From Actinobacteria bacterium IMCC25003 (lineage in GTDB: Bacteria > Actinomycetota > Actinomycetes > Nanopelagicales > Nanopelagicaceae): a stretch of DNA of 64,000 nt. Within the stretch, counting starts at the first letter, position 1; each line of letters starts with the position of its first letter. This document shows, in pieces, positions 1 through 10,602 of this stretch. Below the pieces are notes generated by a model, which did no database searches, was not told the DNA's origin, and saw only the letters and a program-made list of their open reading frames with translations. The DNA lies in NCBI GenBank assembly GCA_002284855.1, contig CP015603.1:1240001-1304000 (forward strand), read 5' to 3'. The position numbers were made by a program, and so were the translations under genes.

Positions 1-592
1 GATAGAAACCTGTCCATCCAAAGAAGACGAGGAAGATGACAAGGACCAGGATGCGTGCTGCATTGTCATGAGCTATTCCGGTCGCTTCAACGCGCTGCAC
101 CAATGGAAGTGAGAGAGCGATGATCATGAATGTCCCAGGGAATGAGAGCAAGAAATCTGCAAAACGACCTACTGATGCATCAACTTTGCCCTTGAAGTAA
201 CCAGTTGCAATTCCAATCAACATGCCAATGGCGATTGATGCGAATGTTGAAATAAATGCGACAAGGAATGAGAGTTGTGAACCGTAGAGAAGAAGTGCAA
301 AGACATCGCGCCCTACGCCAGGTTCGATTCCCAGTGGGTGCTGCCAAGAAACTCCGCCCCATGCACCCTTTGGCATTGCAAACTCATTGAGTACGCCTGA
401 ATAAATGGTGTGGTTATCAACGCCAAATGCGCGAGTAATAAGTGGTGCAAGAATTGAGCACGCTAAGAAGAAGAGAGTTGCATATCCTGCGAAGACGCCG
501 ACTTTGTTCCGCTTGAAACGGCCCCATGCGATCTGTTTCGGGGTGCGCTGAGCAATCTCTTGCGTCTCTTCAGTGAGAACAACGTCAGCCAA
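1..592 (-). CDS. Peptide/nickel-type ABC transporter permease (DppC/OppC-like), 3' part outside window
   Basis: N-terminal ~197 residues of a DppC/OppC-type inner-membrane permease that would import small peptides or similar solutes together with a DppB-like partner, ATPases and a binding protein. Seen: a cytoplasmic N-terminus, the OppC_N-type segment AWGRFKRNKVGVFAGY leading into a first membrane helix, a periplasmic loop with GVGRDVFALLLYGSQLS and the start of the BPD permease core. The frame is open to base 1, so the gene is cut by the window edge. The likely start is TTG at 592-590, preceded by GGGG about 8 nt upstream. No DppB gene lies upstream here, so the partner is elsewhere or downstream. 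The 146-bp gap to the MFS gene shows no convincing promoter. Confidence 0.8.
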   Translation of the reverse strand, partial: MADVVLTEETQEIAQRTPKQIAWGRFKRNKVGVFAGYATLFFLACSILAPLITRAFGVDNHTIYSGVLNEFAMPKGAWGGVSWQHPLGIEPGVGRDVFALLLYGSQLSFLVAFISTFASIAIGMLIGIATGYFKGKVDASVGRFADFLLSFPGTFMIIALSLPLVQRVEATGIAHDNAARILVLVIFLVFFGWTGFY

Positions 593-738
593 TTGATCGA
601 CCCCTTTTTTTGAACTAGGTGTAACCGTTTGCCTTGCGCGGAGTTACCCGCAAGTACTGCAAGGTAGTCGCATTGAGGCGAAAACGAAACCCCAAATGTC
701 CTAAATCACCCCATTTTGAGGTCACCGTGATGAAGTTG

Positions 739-1962
739 TTATCTCGAATTAGCGGCAGCCCTCTTCATCGCCAGAAAGAGTGGGATTGAGAGGAAACAGC
801 CGATAAACATCACGATGACCCAGGCCGTTGCTAGATCGGCACCAAGCATGAGGCCTGTGATTGCGGGGCCGAGAACCCCTGAGACTGACCATTGCAAACT
901 CATCCAAGCGTTGGCGCGACCACGAATATGTTCTGGTGCAAGTTCATTGGCAAGTGTTGGAATCGTGGGAGCTTGAATCATCTCTCCAATTGCAAATACA
1001 AATTGGCTCAGCGAAAGTGCAACCCCTGACGCAAAGAGAGGGAGGTATGGCGCTACTCCGACAAAGAGCCATGAAAGCGCCCACACTAAGCCGATCGCAA
1101 TCAGCGCTGTATACCTGGAGAATTTTTCGAGAATTCGCATGACAAGTGGTTGAAATACAACGATGGAAATCGTGTTGACTCCAAAGATAATTCCTAGCCA
1201 CTTCGGTGAAAGTCCTAGAAATTGAGTCGCAAATACCGGAATACCAGCTTGGATTGTTCCGTAACCAAATGTGAAGAGAATAATTCCCGCAATACCCAGC
1301 AGCATGAGCGGTTTAATTTCAAATAAATCTTTATATGAGCCAGTCTTCGGTTCATCTGCCTTTGGGATATAGCGATTAACATTTTCACCACGAAGAGAAA
1401 GAACAATTAAGAGGTAGAGCAAGAAAGTTGAGGCATCTACCCAATACATAATTTGAAATGAGAGTAAGTCTCCGCCTTGAATAATGAGAGACGAGAGAAG
1501 GCCGCCCATGCCTAATCCGAGATTAAGCAACATAAAATTAAATCCAAAAACTTTTGAGCGATCCTTCTCAGGTGTTACGCGAGTCAATATGACGCTCTGG
1601 CTTGGCCAGATTGCCTGTCCTGCAATATTGATAAAGGTAATTGCCAGGATTGCATGAAAATGCGTCTGCACTTGCGAAAGCGAGAAAGCGGCTGCCGAGT
1701 TCAGCAAAAGCCCGCCAATCATTACCTTTTTGGGGCCAATCCGATCAACAAGTGCGCCCATTGGTGTACTTGAGATGATGCTGACTATCGAACCGTAGGC
1801 AAGTAAGAGTCCGCCGAAGGTATTGGTGAAGCCGCGCATATCGTGGAGATAGACCAAGAGCAACGAGAGAGTCATTCCTCCACCGATTGCATTGAGGCAG
1901 ATGCCAAAGATAATTTTCCGTGACTGCGGATTGAGCAGCACGGTAAATTCTTTAAAGAGCAT
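739..1962 (-). CDS. MFS transporter
   Basis: A 407-residue major facilitator superfamily carrier with about 12 hydrophobic helices. The loop between helices 2 and 3 carries the motif-A-like signature GALVDRIGPKKV (residues ~69-80), and the layout resembles multidrug/H+ antiporters of the MdtG/Bmr kind. The substrate cannot be told from sequence. Its ATG abuts the stop codon of the upstream alpha/beta hydrolase, so the two are co-transcribed from the leaderless promoter at 2836-2841. A small-molecule hydrolase plus exporter pair suggests detoxification, but that is inference. Confidence 0.85.
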   Translation of the reverse strand: MLFKEFTVLLNPQSRKIIFGICLNAIGGGMTLSLLLVYLHDMRGFTNTFGGLLLAYGSIVSIISSTPMGALVDRIGPKKVMIGGLLLNSAAAFSLSQVQTHFHAILAITFINIAGQAIWPSQSVILTRVTPEKDRSKVFGFNFMLLNLGLGMGGLLSSLIIQGGDLLSFQIMYWVDASTFLLYLLIVLSLRGENVNRYIPKADEPKTGSYKDLFEIKPLMLLGIAGIILFTFGYGTIQAGIPVFATQFLGLSPKWLGIIFGVNTISIVVFQPLVMRILEKFSRYTALIAIGLVWALSWLFVGVAPYLPLFASGVALSLSQFVFAIGEMIQAPTIPTLANELAPEHIRGRANAWMSLQWSVSGVLGPAITGLMLGADLATAWVIVMFIGCFLSIPLFLAMKRAAANSR

Positions 1963-4120
<2,158 letters not shown>

Positions 4121-4135
4121 TTAGCCCAGAATTAA

Positions 4136-5524
4136 TTACTTCTGCAGATTTTTTAATTGATCTGCAGCGTTACCTACTGGCGCCCATCCGCCGGGCACAA
4201 GAGCTTGTGCCGCTTCAGGTCCCCATGTACCAGCTTCATATTGAACGACTGGATTTGGATTCTTCAAGAGATCTTCAAGAATTTGCCATGAGTGCAACAC
4301 TGCATCGATACGTGTGAAGCGGAAATGATCGCCCAGCATTGATGCACGAAGTAGTCGCTCATATGGCCCTTGGCGATCACCAAACTCAGCAACAAACTCA
4401 ACTGAAAGATCGACAGTCTCTGTTACCAACTTCGTTCCTGGCTTCTTCGCTTGAAGAGAGAGATCTACGCCATCTTTAGCGCCGAGGCGGAAACGAACTT
4501 GGTTTGACGCTGCCGCTCCAAAGAGTGCGCGTGGAGGTTGTTTAAATTCGACGATTACTTCAAGAACCGTTTCTGGCATCTTCTTACCAGTACGTAAGTA
4601 GATAGGAACACCCGCCCAGCGCCAGTTATCGATAAATAACTTCATAGCAACGAAAGTTTCGGTATCAGAATTTTCGGCAACACCATCTTCATCGAGGTAA
4701 CCCTCGAACTGTCCACGCACGACATCGTTCTTATTGATATCGCGGATAGCAGAGAGAACCTTGATCTTCTCGTTCTGCATAGCTTCAGAGCCCATATCGA
4801 TAGGTGGTTCCATCGTGAGCATTGTTAATACCTGTAACAAGTGGTTCTGGAGCACATCGCGGGTAGCACCGACTCCGTCATAGAACTTTCCGCGACCATC
4901 AATCCCAAAGTTTTCGGCCATAGTGACCTGAATGTTGGAGACGTAGTTACGGTTCCACACTGGCTCAAAGAGAGTGTTGGCAAAGCGGAAGACAAGGAGA
5001 TCTTCAACCGCTTCTTTACCGAGATAGTGATCGATGCGGTAAATCTGCTCTTCAGGAAGTAACTTCTTGAGTTCAGCATCGAGAGCTTTAGCGCTTTCAA
5101 GATCGCGACCAAATGGCTTCTCTACAACAACGCGTGCGCGTCGTGTAATTCCCACCATCGCAAGAGCTTCGGTAATGCGAGCAAAATATTCAGGTGCGAT
5201 AGCAAGGTAGATAACAGGGAGTTTGAAATCCTTGATTGCTTCTGCAAGTGCCACAAAGGTCTGTGGATCTTCGTAATCGCCCACAATGAGCTGCATCTCG
5301 CCAAGAAGTTTGCCGAGCGCTGCTTCATCAACCTCAGGCTTACGTGCACGAACTGCTTGTTCGACATTCTCTTTAAAGACTTCTTGGGTCCACTTAGATG
5401 ATGCAACGCCAAAGATCTTTACATCGAGTTCGCCGAGGTCTTCGAGGTCATAGAGAGCAGGGAATAACTTCTTCTTTGCAAGATCTCCGGTCGCGCCAAA
5501 TAGAACTAAAGCATCTGCCTTCAT
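4136..5524 (-). CDS. zwf: Glucose-6-phosphate 1-dehydrogenase
   Basis: First enzyme of the oxidative pentose-phosphate pathway: glucose 6-phosphate to 6-phosphoglucono-lactone with reduction of NAD(P)+. The 462-residue length is normal. The dinucleotide-binding segment GATGDLAKKKL begins at residue 10, EKPFG is at 135-139 and the substrate/catalytic motif RIDHYLGK is at 163-170. It is the last gene of the minus-strand group pgl-gnd-zwf; its ATG overlaps the gnd stop codon by one base (TAATG), so translation is probably coupled. Gene order is the reverse of pathway order. Confidence 0.97.
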   Translation of the reverse strand: MKADALVLFGATGDLAKKKLFPALYDLEDLGELDVKIFGVASSKWTQEVFKENVEQAVRARKPEVDEAALGKLLGEMQLIVGDYEDPQTFVALAEAIKDFKLPVIYLAIAPEYFARITEALAMVGITRRARVVVEKPFGRDLESAKALDAELKKLLPEEQIYRIDHYLGKEAVEDLLVFRFANTLFEPVWNRNYVSNIQVTMAENFGIDGRGKFYDGVGATRDVLQNHLLQVLTMLTMEPPIDMGSEAMQNEKIKVLSAIRDINKNDVVRGQFEGYLDEDGVAENSDTETFVAMKLFIDNWRWAGVPIYLRTGKKMPETVLEVIVEFKQPPRALFGAAASNQVRFRLGAKDGVDLSLQAKKPGTKLVTETVDLSVEFVAEFGDRQGPYERLLRASMLGDHFRFTRIDAVLHSWQILEDLLKNPNPVVQYEAGTWGPEAAQALVPGGWAPVGNAADQLKNLQK

Positions 5525-6501
5525 TAATTTCCCTTTGGCTTTTCATTATGGCCGCCGAATTTGTAGCGCATCGCGCTGAGTACACGGTTAGCAAATTCAT
5601 CATTATTGCGTGATGCAAAGCGTGCATAGAGTGAAGCGCTCAAGACGTGTGCAGGGATGCCCGCCTCGATTGCTGCCTGTACTGTCCAACGGCCTTCGCC
5701 GCTATCGCTCACCTCTGTTGAATATTCAGTCAGCTCTTCTGATTCAACAAGAGCTTGTGCTGTGAGATCGAGTAGCCATGATGCAACCACGCTTCCGCGA
5801 CGCCAGACTTCAGTGATTGCTGGGATATCAAGATTGTATGCAGGAGTCATCTCATCTGCTGCTTCAAAGATGGCAAGACCTTCAGCGAATGCCGCCATCA
5901 TTCCGTACTCAATTCCGTTGTGAATCATCTTCACGAAGTGCCCTGAACCAACTGGCCCGCAATGTAAATATCCGTACTCAGCTTGTTGTGGTTCGCCTGT
6001 GCGGCCCGGTGTGCGTTCTGCAGATTCAACACCTGGGCAGAGCGCCTTAAAGATTGGGTCTAGTGACTTTACGACAGCATCGTCGCCACCGATCATGAGT
6101 GAATATCCGCGTTCTAGACCGTAGACACCACCTGAAGTTCCGACATCGACAAAGTTGATTCCCTTTGTCTTGAGGAGTTCAGCGTTCTTGAGGTCATTCT
6201 TGTAATAACTATTTCCGCCATCGATGATGGTGTCGCCTGGTGATAGGTGCTCTGCCATTGCAGCGATTGTTGAATCTGTCACTGATGCAGGAACCATGAT
6301 CCAAATGGTGCGAGGTGTAGAAAGTTGTGAGGCTAAGTGAGCCATATCGGTTGAGGCGATTGCACCTTCGGCAGCGAGAGCTTGAACGGCATCAGGGCTG
6401 ACGTCATAGACGGCAGAGGTGATGTGGTGACGCGCCAGGCGACGGACGATATTTGCGCCCATACGGCCAAGGCCGACCATCCCGAAATTGGTAGTTGTCA
6501 T
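5524..6501 (-). CDS. gnd: 6-phosphogluconate dehydrogenase, decarboxylating, short NAD-type
   Basis: Converts 6-phosphogluconate to ribulose 5-phosphate and CO2. At 325 residues it is the short form (YqeC/GndA-like), not the ~470-residue NADP form. The Rossmann motif GLGRMG is at 10-15. Asp33 in VYDVS at the end of the second strand is the residue type that usually selects NAD+ over NADP+. The substrate loop VDVGTSGGVYGLERGYS and catalytic KMIHNGIEYGMM are present. It lies between pgl and zwf. In the 97-bp gap upstream a TAGGCA hexamer sits near the ATG, but its spacing is ambiguous. Confidence 0.93.
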   Translation of the reverse strand: MTTTNFGMVGLGRMGANIVRRLARHHITSAVYDVSPDAVQALAAEGAIASTDMAHLASQLSTPRTIWIMVPASVTDSTIAAMAEHLSPGDTIIDGGNSYYKNDLKNAELLKTKGINFVDVGTSGGVYGLERGYSLMIGGDDAVVKSLDPIFKALCPGVESAERTPGRTGEPQQAEYGYLHCGPVGSGHFVKMIHNGIEYGMMAAFAEGLAIFEAADEMTPAYNLDIPAITEVWRRGSVVASWLLDLTAQALVESEELTEYSTEVSDSGEGRWTVQAAIEAGIPAHVLSASLYARFASRNNDEFANRVLSAMRYKFGGHNEKPKGN

Positions 6502-6598
6502 GAAGATGCCTATCCGCTGGAGAAAACGCTCAACGTTGAGGTTCGTAGTCTATACGAGGCAGCTATTAACTTTCGAATTGCAGCCTTTTTTCACCTTT

Positions 6599-7330
6599 TT
6601 ATTCGGAGAAAAAGGCCTCTGTATCAACAATAAGTCGAGTGTGTGAATTTCCACGAACATAACTCGCGGGGATTGAGAGATCGCCTTCGATAATTTTTGT
6701 CACAGCATCAGCTTTGCTTTCACCTGCAGCAACTATCCAGACTTCATGTGCACTATTAATCAGTGACATCGTGAATGAAACGCGCACTGCTGGGGGCTTT
6801 GGGGAATCTGTAATTGCAAAGACTTTTCGGTGATCATCGATATCTACAATTCCTGGGAACAGAGAAGCGACATGTCCATCTGGACCAAGTCCTAAAATGT
6901 TGAGGTCCAAATCTACATTTTCAAGTGCTAACTCATAATCACTTACAGCTTCGTCAATACTCTTTGCGACATCTGAGGCAAGAGCCTGGTGGATAACGAT
7001 CTTGGTATTGGTGACAGTTTTATGGAACGGGAATGCATTTCGCTCCACGCTATCGGCAGGAACAAAGCGTTCATCGCTCCACCAGATATGAAGACCTGCA
7101 AAGCCATCGGGGTCAGCGTTAAATTCCTTCACGAGCGCTTCAGAAATCTGCACTCCCAACGTTCCGCCGGTAAGAACAAGATGGAATTGGCTTTTGAGTT
7201 TGAGACCCTTTTCAATTGCAGCAAGGATCTGAACTGTTACCTCTTCAGAAAGTTCAGCAGCATCGGCATAGAGAGTGAGGTCGAGCTCATCATCGATATC
7301 TCCAACTATTGCATCGAAATCATCGCTCAT
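6599..7330 (-). CDS. pgl: 6-phosphogluconolactonase
   Basis: Hydrolyses 6-phosphoglucono-lactone, linking Zwf to Gnd. The 243-residue protein has the sugar-phosphate isomerase/lactonase features LVLTGGTLG, WWSDERFVP and LGLGPDGHVASLFPG. The ATG at 7330 is chosen over one at 7351 because GGGGGAG lies just upstream of it. This start overlaps the end of the upstream GNAT gene by 11 bases, which suggests coupled translation. A 97-bp gap separates it from gnd. Confidence 0.93.
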   Translation of the reverse strand: MSDDFDAIVGDIDDELDLTLYADAAELSEEVTVQILAAIEKGLKLKSQFHLVLTGGTLGVQISEALVKEFNADPDGFAGLHIWWSDERFVPADSVERNAFPFHKTVTNTKIVIHQALASDVAKSIDEAVSDYELALENVDLDLNILGLGPDGHVASLFPGIVDIDDHRKVFAITDSPKPPAVRVSFTMSLINSAHEVWIVAAGESKADAVTKIIEGDLSIPASYVRGNSHTRLIVDTEAFFSE

Positions 7331-7886
7331 TGCTGCTCCCCCATTTCTCAATAAATTCTTTGGTGCTCATCTCATAGATGTTTTCTGGGCCGTCTTCGTC
7401 ATCAATCTGCTGGCCCTTGTACTCGAAACCAAAGTAGTTAATCACAGCGATGGAAGGCAGATTGTCAGGGCTCACGGTGTATCTCAAGGTTTTTACTTCT
7501 GGAAATCCGCAGACCCAACTCCACATTCCCGTAAGGGCTTCTTTTGCATACCCATTACCTTGAAACAGTTTCTCAATCCCAAGGCCAATCTCCATCATGC
7601 CATCTGAATCAGGAACTCCGTGAAAACTTGTACTACCGATCACTTCGTGGCTCTCTTTTAGAACAATGAATCTGACAAACCACTTATTCACCGATGGATC
7701 AACCTTAACCTGTGGAACACGCCATCCCAGTGGTCCGCTGTTATCGATCAGAACGCAATGTGGGTTTGTGAATTTTTCTTCAGCCAAAGCTACCGAATCC
7801 CGCTTCTCCTCAAAGAGCTCAATGATTGCTTCTGGAGATAAATGGTGAAGCTCTAGCCGAGGTGTTTCAATGACTGGCTCTTGCAT
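7320..7886 (-). CDS. GNAT-family N-acetyltransferase (RimJ-like)
   Basis: A 188-residue acetyltransferase of the ribosomal-protein/RimJ-like branch: ETPRLELHHL near the N-terminus, FHGVPDSDGMMEIGLGIEKLFQGNGYAKEA around the acetyl-CoA pocket (GxGxA-like) and VINYFGFEYKG near the end. The substrate is unknown. It heads the pgl-gnd-zwf group, overlapping pgl, but has no evident tie to pentose phosphate metabolism. The ATG at 7886 is preferred over a TTG 6 nt upstream because GATAAT ends exactly 6 nt before it, fitting a leaderless mRNA. Confidence 0.8.
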   Translation of the reverse strand: MQEPVIETPRLELHHLSPEAIIELFEEKRDSVALAEEKFTNPHCVLIDNSGPLGWRVPQVKVDPSVNKWFVRFIVLKESHEVIGSTSFHGVPDSDGMMEIGLGIEKLFQGNGYAKEALTGMWSWVCGFPEVKTLRYTVSPDNLPSIAVINYFGFEYKGQQIDDEDGPENIYEMSTKEFIEKWGSSNER

Positions 7887-7892
7887 GAGCAA

Positions 7893-7898
7893 ATTATC
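7893..7898 (-). promoter_or_regulatory. Putative -10 element of a leaderless promoter (GNAT-pgl)
   Basis: GATAAT on the minus strand, 6 nt before the ATG at 7886. It probably drives the GNAT gene and pgl, and perhaps gnd and zwf. Confidence 0.5.
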
Positions 7899-7906
7899 GC
7901 ACGCAA

Positions 7907-10516
7907 CTAAAGGATGAAGTGAGCCTTTGCCTTTTCGACTGCAGAGACGCGGCCGTCAACTTCCATCTTGCGATAGAGATTCTTTAAGTGAGTCTTCATT
8001 GTGTTGAGTGAGATATGAAGAGATGCTGCAATGGCACTGATTGGTCTATCTGTCGATAGATGCCGAAGTACTTCAAGCTCACGTTTTGTCAGTGATCGGG
8101 CAAATTCTGAAGGCTTATTGGCATCACTCTTAATTCGCTCCGCAACTCCTGAGGCTAATTCCTCCATATAGACCGTTGGATTATCTCCGGCAATCTTCAA
8201 AATCAGATTTCCCATTTTGGCTGACTGGCGAAGAAAAGTTTCCTTCGCTCCAACTGCTGCTCCAATTTCGAGAGCCTTCCTCATCTCCTTGAGGGCTAGG
8301 TTTTCTTGATCAATCACTTCATGTGCATCAGCCAGGTGTTTCCAAATTTTCTCCCGCGGAGTCCTTGCTGGGAGATTTCTAACATCTTGGCGCACATTTT
8401 TCTTACCCATCTGTTCGTCAAACGCAAGCTTAATTTGCTGAACAAATCGCACTCGTGGTGCGCGCTCTAGAAGACTTCCTAATCGGTCATAATCCTTTAC
8501 GGTGAAGCGAATGAATAGCTCGCTCAAGTCAATCAGCGCAACCAAATCCTCGGAATAATCAATTGTCGCCGCTCTCTCGCGCGCACTCTTCACGTTTTCA
8601 AGTGCTTCTGTAGTCATTCCACGCAGCACCAAGTCGCGAGCAAAGTAGCCGTCGGCTAAGAAATGCCAGGACCATTGCTGCCACTTTTCACCAAGTTCTC
8701 TAATCTGCCCAAAAAGTTCATAAGCAAGTCGAGTTTGGGAAAATTCAAGGTAGCAACGCGCCATGATGAACATTGTGTCGAGTGGTCCAAAAATCCCAAT
8801 AAAACCCCGCTTCATAAATTGCGAATGTGCAATCGAGGCAACCTCAAAGGCTCTCCTGTAATCGCCTATCTGAAAGAGCACCATCGCGTTCATCGAGGAA
8901 AGTAAGAGATTGTTATGTGGCAATTTTGACTTATTAGCAAGCTGCTTCGCCTGTTCGTAGAACGCTTCAACTTCCTCGGTCTCGTCAAGAATAAAGCTCT
9001 TCATTGCGGCTACGCGAAGAAGGGCAATATGTTCTTCGATTCCCAGTGAGAGTGGTCCATCCTCTGCCGAAAGTGCAGAATCAAAGCTCTGTGTAAATTC
9101 CGAGAATCTGCCAAGCGCAAATTGAATATGCGCTTTAGCTCCAGCTGTTATCTGCCGTATAAAGCTTTCCAGTGGAGTATCCCTTGCATCAAAGTTCATT
9201 TGATCAATCATGCTCAGCGCTGCCTGATATTCCTGTAGTGCAAGTCGACCAGTGAGCTCGACGGTTGCTCGCTTTAAGTGACCAATCTGCGAAGTATCTC
9301 CCGCAAAAATCGACCAACGGATGAGCTCTCGACCACGACCCTGTGCCTGCAATATTCGTGCCGCATCAGGGAAAAGGTGTGAGACCTTTTCAAAGTCTCC
9401 AGCCAAGTAAGCGTGCTCAAGCGCCAAGTTGGGTTCATTTCGATATACATGGAAGTCACATAATCTCGCGTGAATTGCCTTCTTCTTCTCTTTTTTCTCT
9501 CTGAGACGAGATAGGAGAATCTCCCGAATCAACACTGAAAATTCAAAAGTCTGCTCAGGCGAACCAGTTTGTGAGAAGAAATTTCCTTCGAGCGAGGTGG
9601 AATTAATAAAGTCGTAGGAGTAATCCTCTTGCAAGATTATCTCCGCCTGCTCGTGATTGAACTCCTTCAGTACAGAGAGCGCCTCTAGTTTTTCGCTGAT
9701 TCTTGGATCAAGTGATGTAATCACGGAAGTTGATAAGGCACGCAGCGGTTCTAACTGAGATGCCACCAGTTTTTCAAAGTCAACAGGCTTTTTATTCTTC
9801 TCAATCTGATGAATGAGCATTTTAACTGCAGCTGGCCAACCATGAGCAGCTTCAAGCGATTGTCTAATTTCACAATCTTCATAATTGATCTCATGCATAG
9901 TTGCGAGTGTAGAAATCTCTGTTTCAGTAAATGCTAAATCTGTCGCACCAATAACTGTTAGCGGGCCACGGGAAGAAAAAGTGGCATACACAGTTTCGAG
10001 AGAATCTCTACGTATAGTGACAAACTTAACATTAGTTGGAAATTGTTCAACTAAACGTGAGGCAATATCTACATCTCTCGCAGTGTGTTCGCGAAGATTA
10101 TCGATGACAAATGAATAGCTCTTTCCTGTTGAAATCAATTCATTTCCCCACCTGCGAACTATTTCAACTGGGCGAAGGCCTGGGTCTTTCTCAAACCAAG
10201 GAGCAAATCCAGGAATAACATTTCGCGTTGCTTGAATAAAGAGGGCAGACATATCTTCAAGAGAGTCGCTCTCAGTAATTGTCAGCCAAATCGTGTGCTC
10301 GCGTTGTGCAAGCGCCCATTCTGCAACGAGTGAAGTCTTTCCATATCCAGCTGGAGCGATGACAACTACAGTGCTGGGAGATGGTTGATCAAAAAACGAG
10401 AAGAGATTTTTACGAGAAAGATAATTCGGAGGGAGGGTGGGAATAAGTGTGCGCGAAAGGGTCACCCCGGAAACAACCTCAAACTCGGCGGGGCCATCAC
10501 CCTTTCGCTTTGCCAT
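7907..10516 (-). CDS. LuxR-family regulator with MalT-like ATPase (LAL type)
   Basis: An 869-residue large ATP-binding LuxR regulator. The P-loop APAGYGKT is at 54-61, followed by a STAND/NB-ARC-like ATPase region, a long helical middle of TPR character (about 400-760) and a C-terminal LuxR helix-turn-helix (about 805-869: LTKRELEVLRHLS then SLNTMKTHLKNLYRKM). Such proteins are inducer-activated transcription activators, the type being MalT. The inducer and targets are unknown. Neighbours are the aminotransferase upstream on the same strand (86-bp gap) and the GNAT-pgl group downstream. Its leader contains two mutually exclusive hairpins (10549-10576). Confidence 0.88.
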   Translation of the reverse strand: MAKRKGDGPAEFEVVSGVTLSRTLIPTLPPNYLSRKNLFSFFDQPSPSTVVVIAPAGYGKTSLVAEWALAQREHTIWLTITESDSLEDMSALFIQATRNVIPGFAPWFEKDPGLRPVEIVRRWGNELISTGKSYSFVIDNLREHTARDVDIASRLVEQFPTNVKFVTIRRDSLETVYATFSSRGPLTVIGATDLAFTETEISTLATMHEINYEDCEIRQSLEAAHGWPAAVKMLIHQIEKNKKPVDFEKLVASQLEPLRALSTSVITSLDPRISEKLEALSVLKEFNHEQAEIILQEDYSYDFINSTSLEGNFFSQTGSPEQTFEFSVLIREILLSRLREKKEKKKAIHARLCDFHVYRNEPNLALEHAYLAGDFEKVSHLFPDAARILQAQGRGRELIRWSIFAGDTSQIGHLKRATVELTGRLALQEYQAALSMIDQMNFDARDTPLESFIRQITAGAKAHIQFALGRFSEFTQSFDSALSAEDGPLSLGIEEHIALLRVAAMKSFILDETEEVEAFYEQAKQLANKSKLPHNNLLLSSMNAMVLFQIGDYRRAFEVASIAHSQFMKRGFIGIFGPLDTMFIMARCYLEFSQTRLAYELFGQIRELGEKWQQWSWHFLADGYFARDLVLRGMTTEALENVKSARERAATIDYSEDLVALIDLSELFIRFTVKDYDRLGSLLERAPRVRFVQQIKLAFDEQMGKKNVRQDVRNLPARTPREKIWKHLADAHEVIDQENLALKEMRKALEIGAAVGAKETFLRQSAKMGNLILKIAGDNPTVYMEELASGVAERIKSDANKPSEFARSLTKRELEVLRHLSTDRPISAIAASLHISLNTMKTHLKNLYRKMEVDGRVSAVEKAKAHFIL

Positions 10517-10548
10517 GGAGTTAGGGTGAGGCAGAGCCGGGGTTATGG

Positions 10549-10576
10549 AAAGGGGAAATCACCCCTTTAGGGGTGA
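10549..10576 (-). promoter_or_regulatory. Two overlapping alternative hairpins between the aminotransferase and the LAL regulator
   Basis: TCACCCC (10559-10565) can pair with GGGGTGA (10570-10576) over a 4-base loop, and AAAGGGG (10549-10555) with CCCCTTT (10562-10568) over a 6-base loop. The CCCC block at 10562-10565 is shared, so only one stem can form. On the minus strand this lies after the aminotransferase stop and before the regulator start. It could be an attenuator, a weak terminator or a protein site; there is no U-tract. Confidence 0.4.
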
Positions 10577-10602
10577 GAAAGCGCGGTGATTCTTACTTTG
10601 CG

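Noticed and set aside
605-738. Gap between the MFS gene and the cut ABC permease
   Set aside because: I found only a 5-bp GTAAC/GTTAC inverted repeat and no promoter with acceptable spacing, so nothing is called.
6502-6598. Promoter for gnd
   Set aside because: TAGGCA lies close to the ATG but the spacing is 5 or 6 nt depending on the reading, and the last base is not T; too weak to list.
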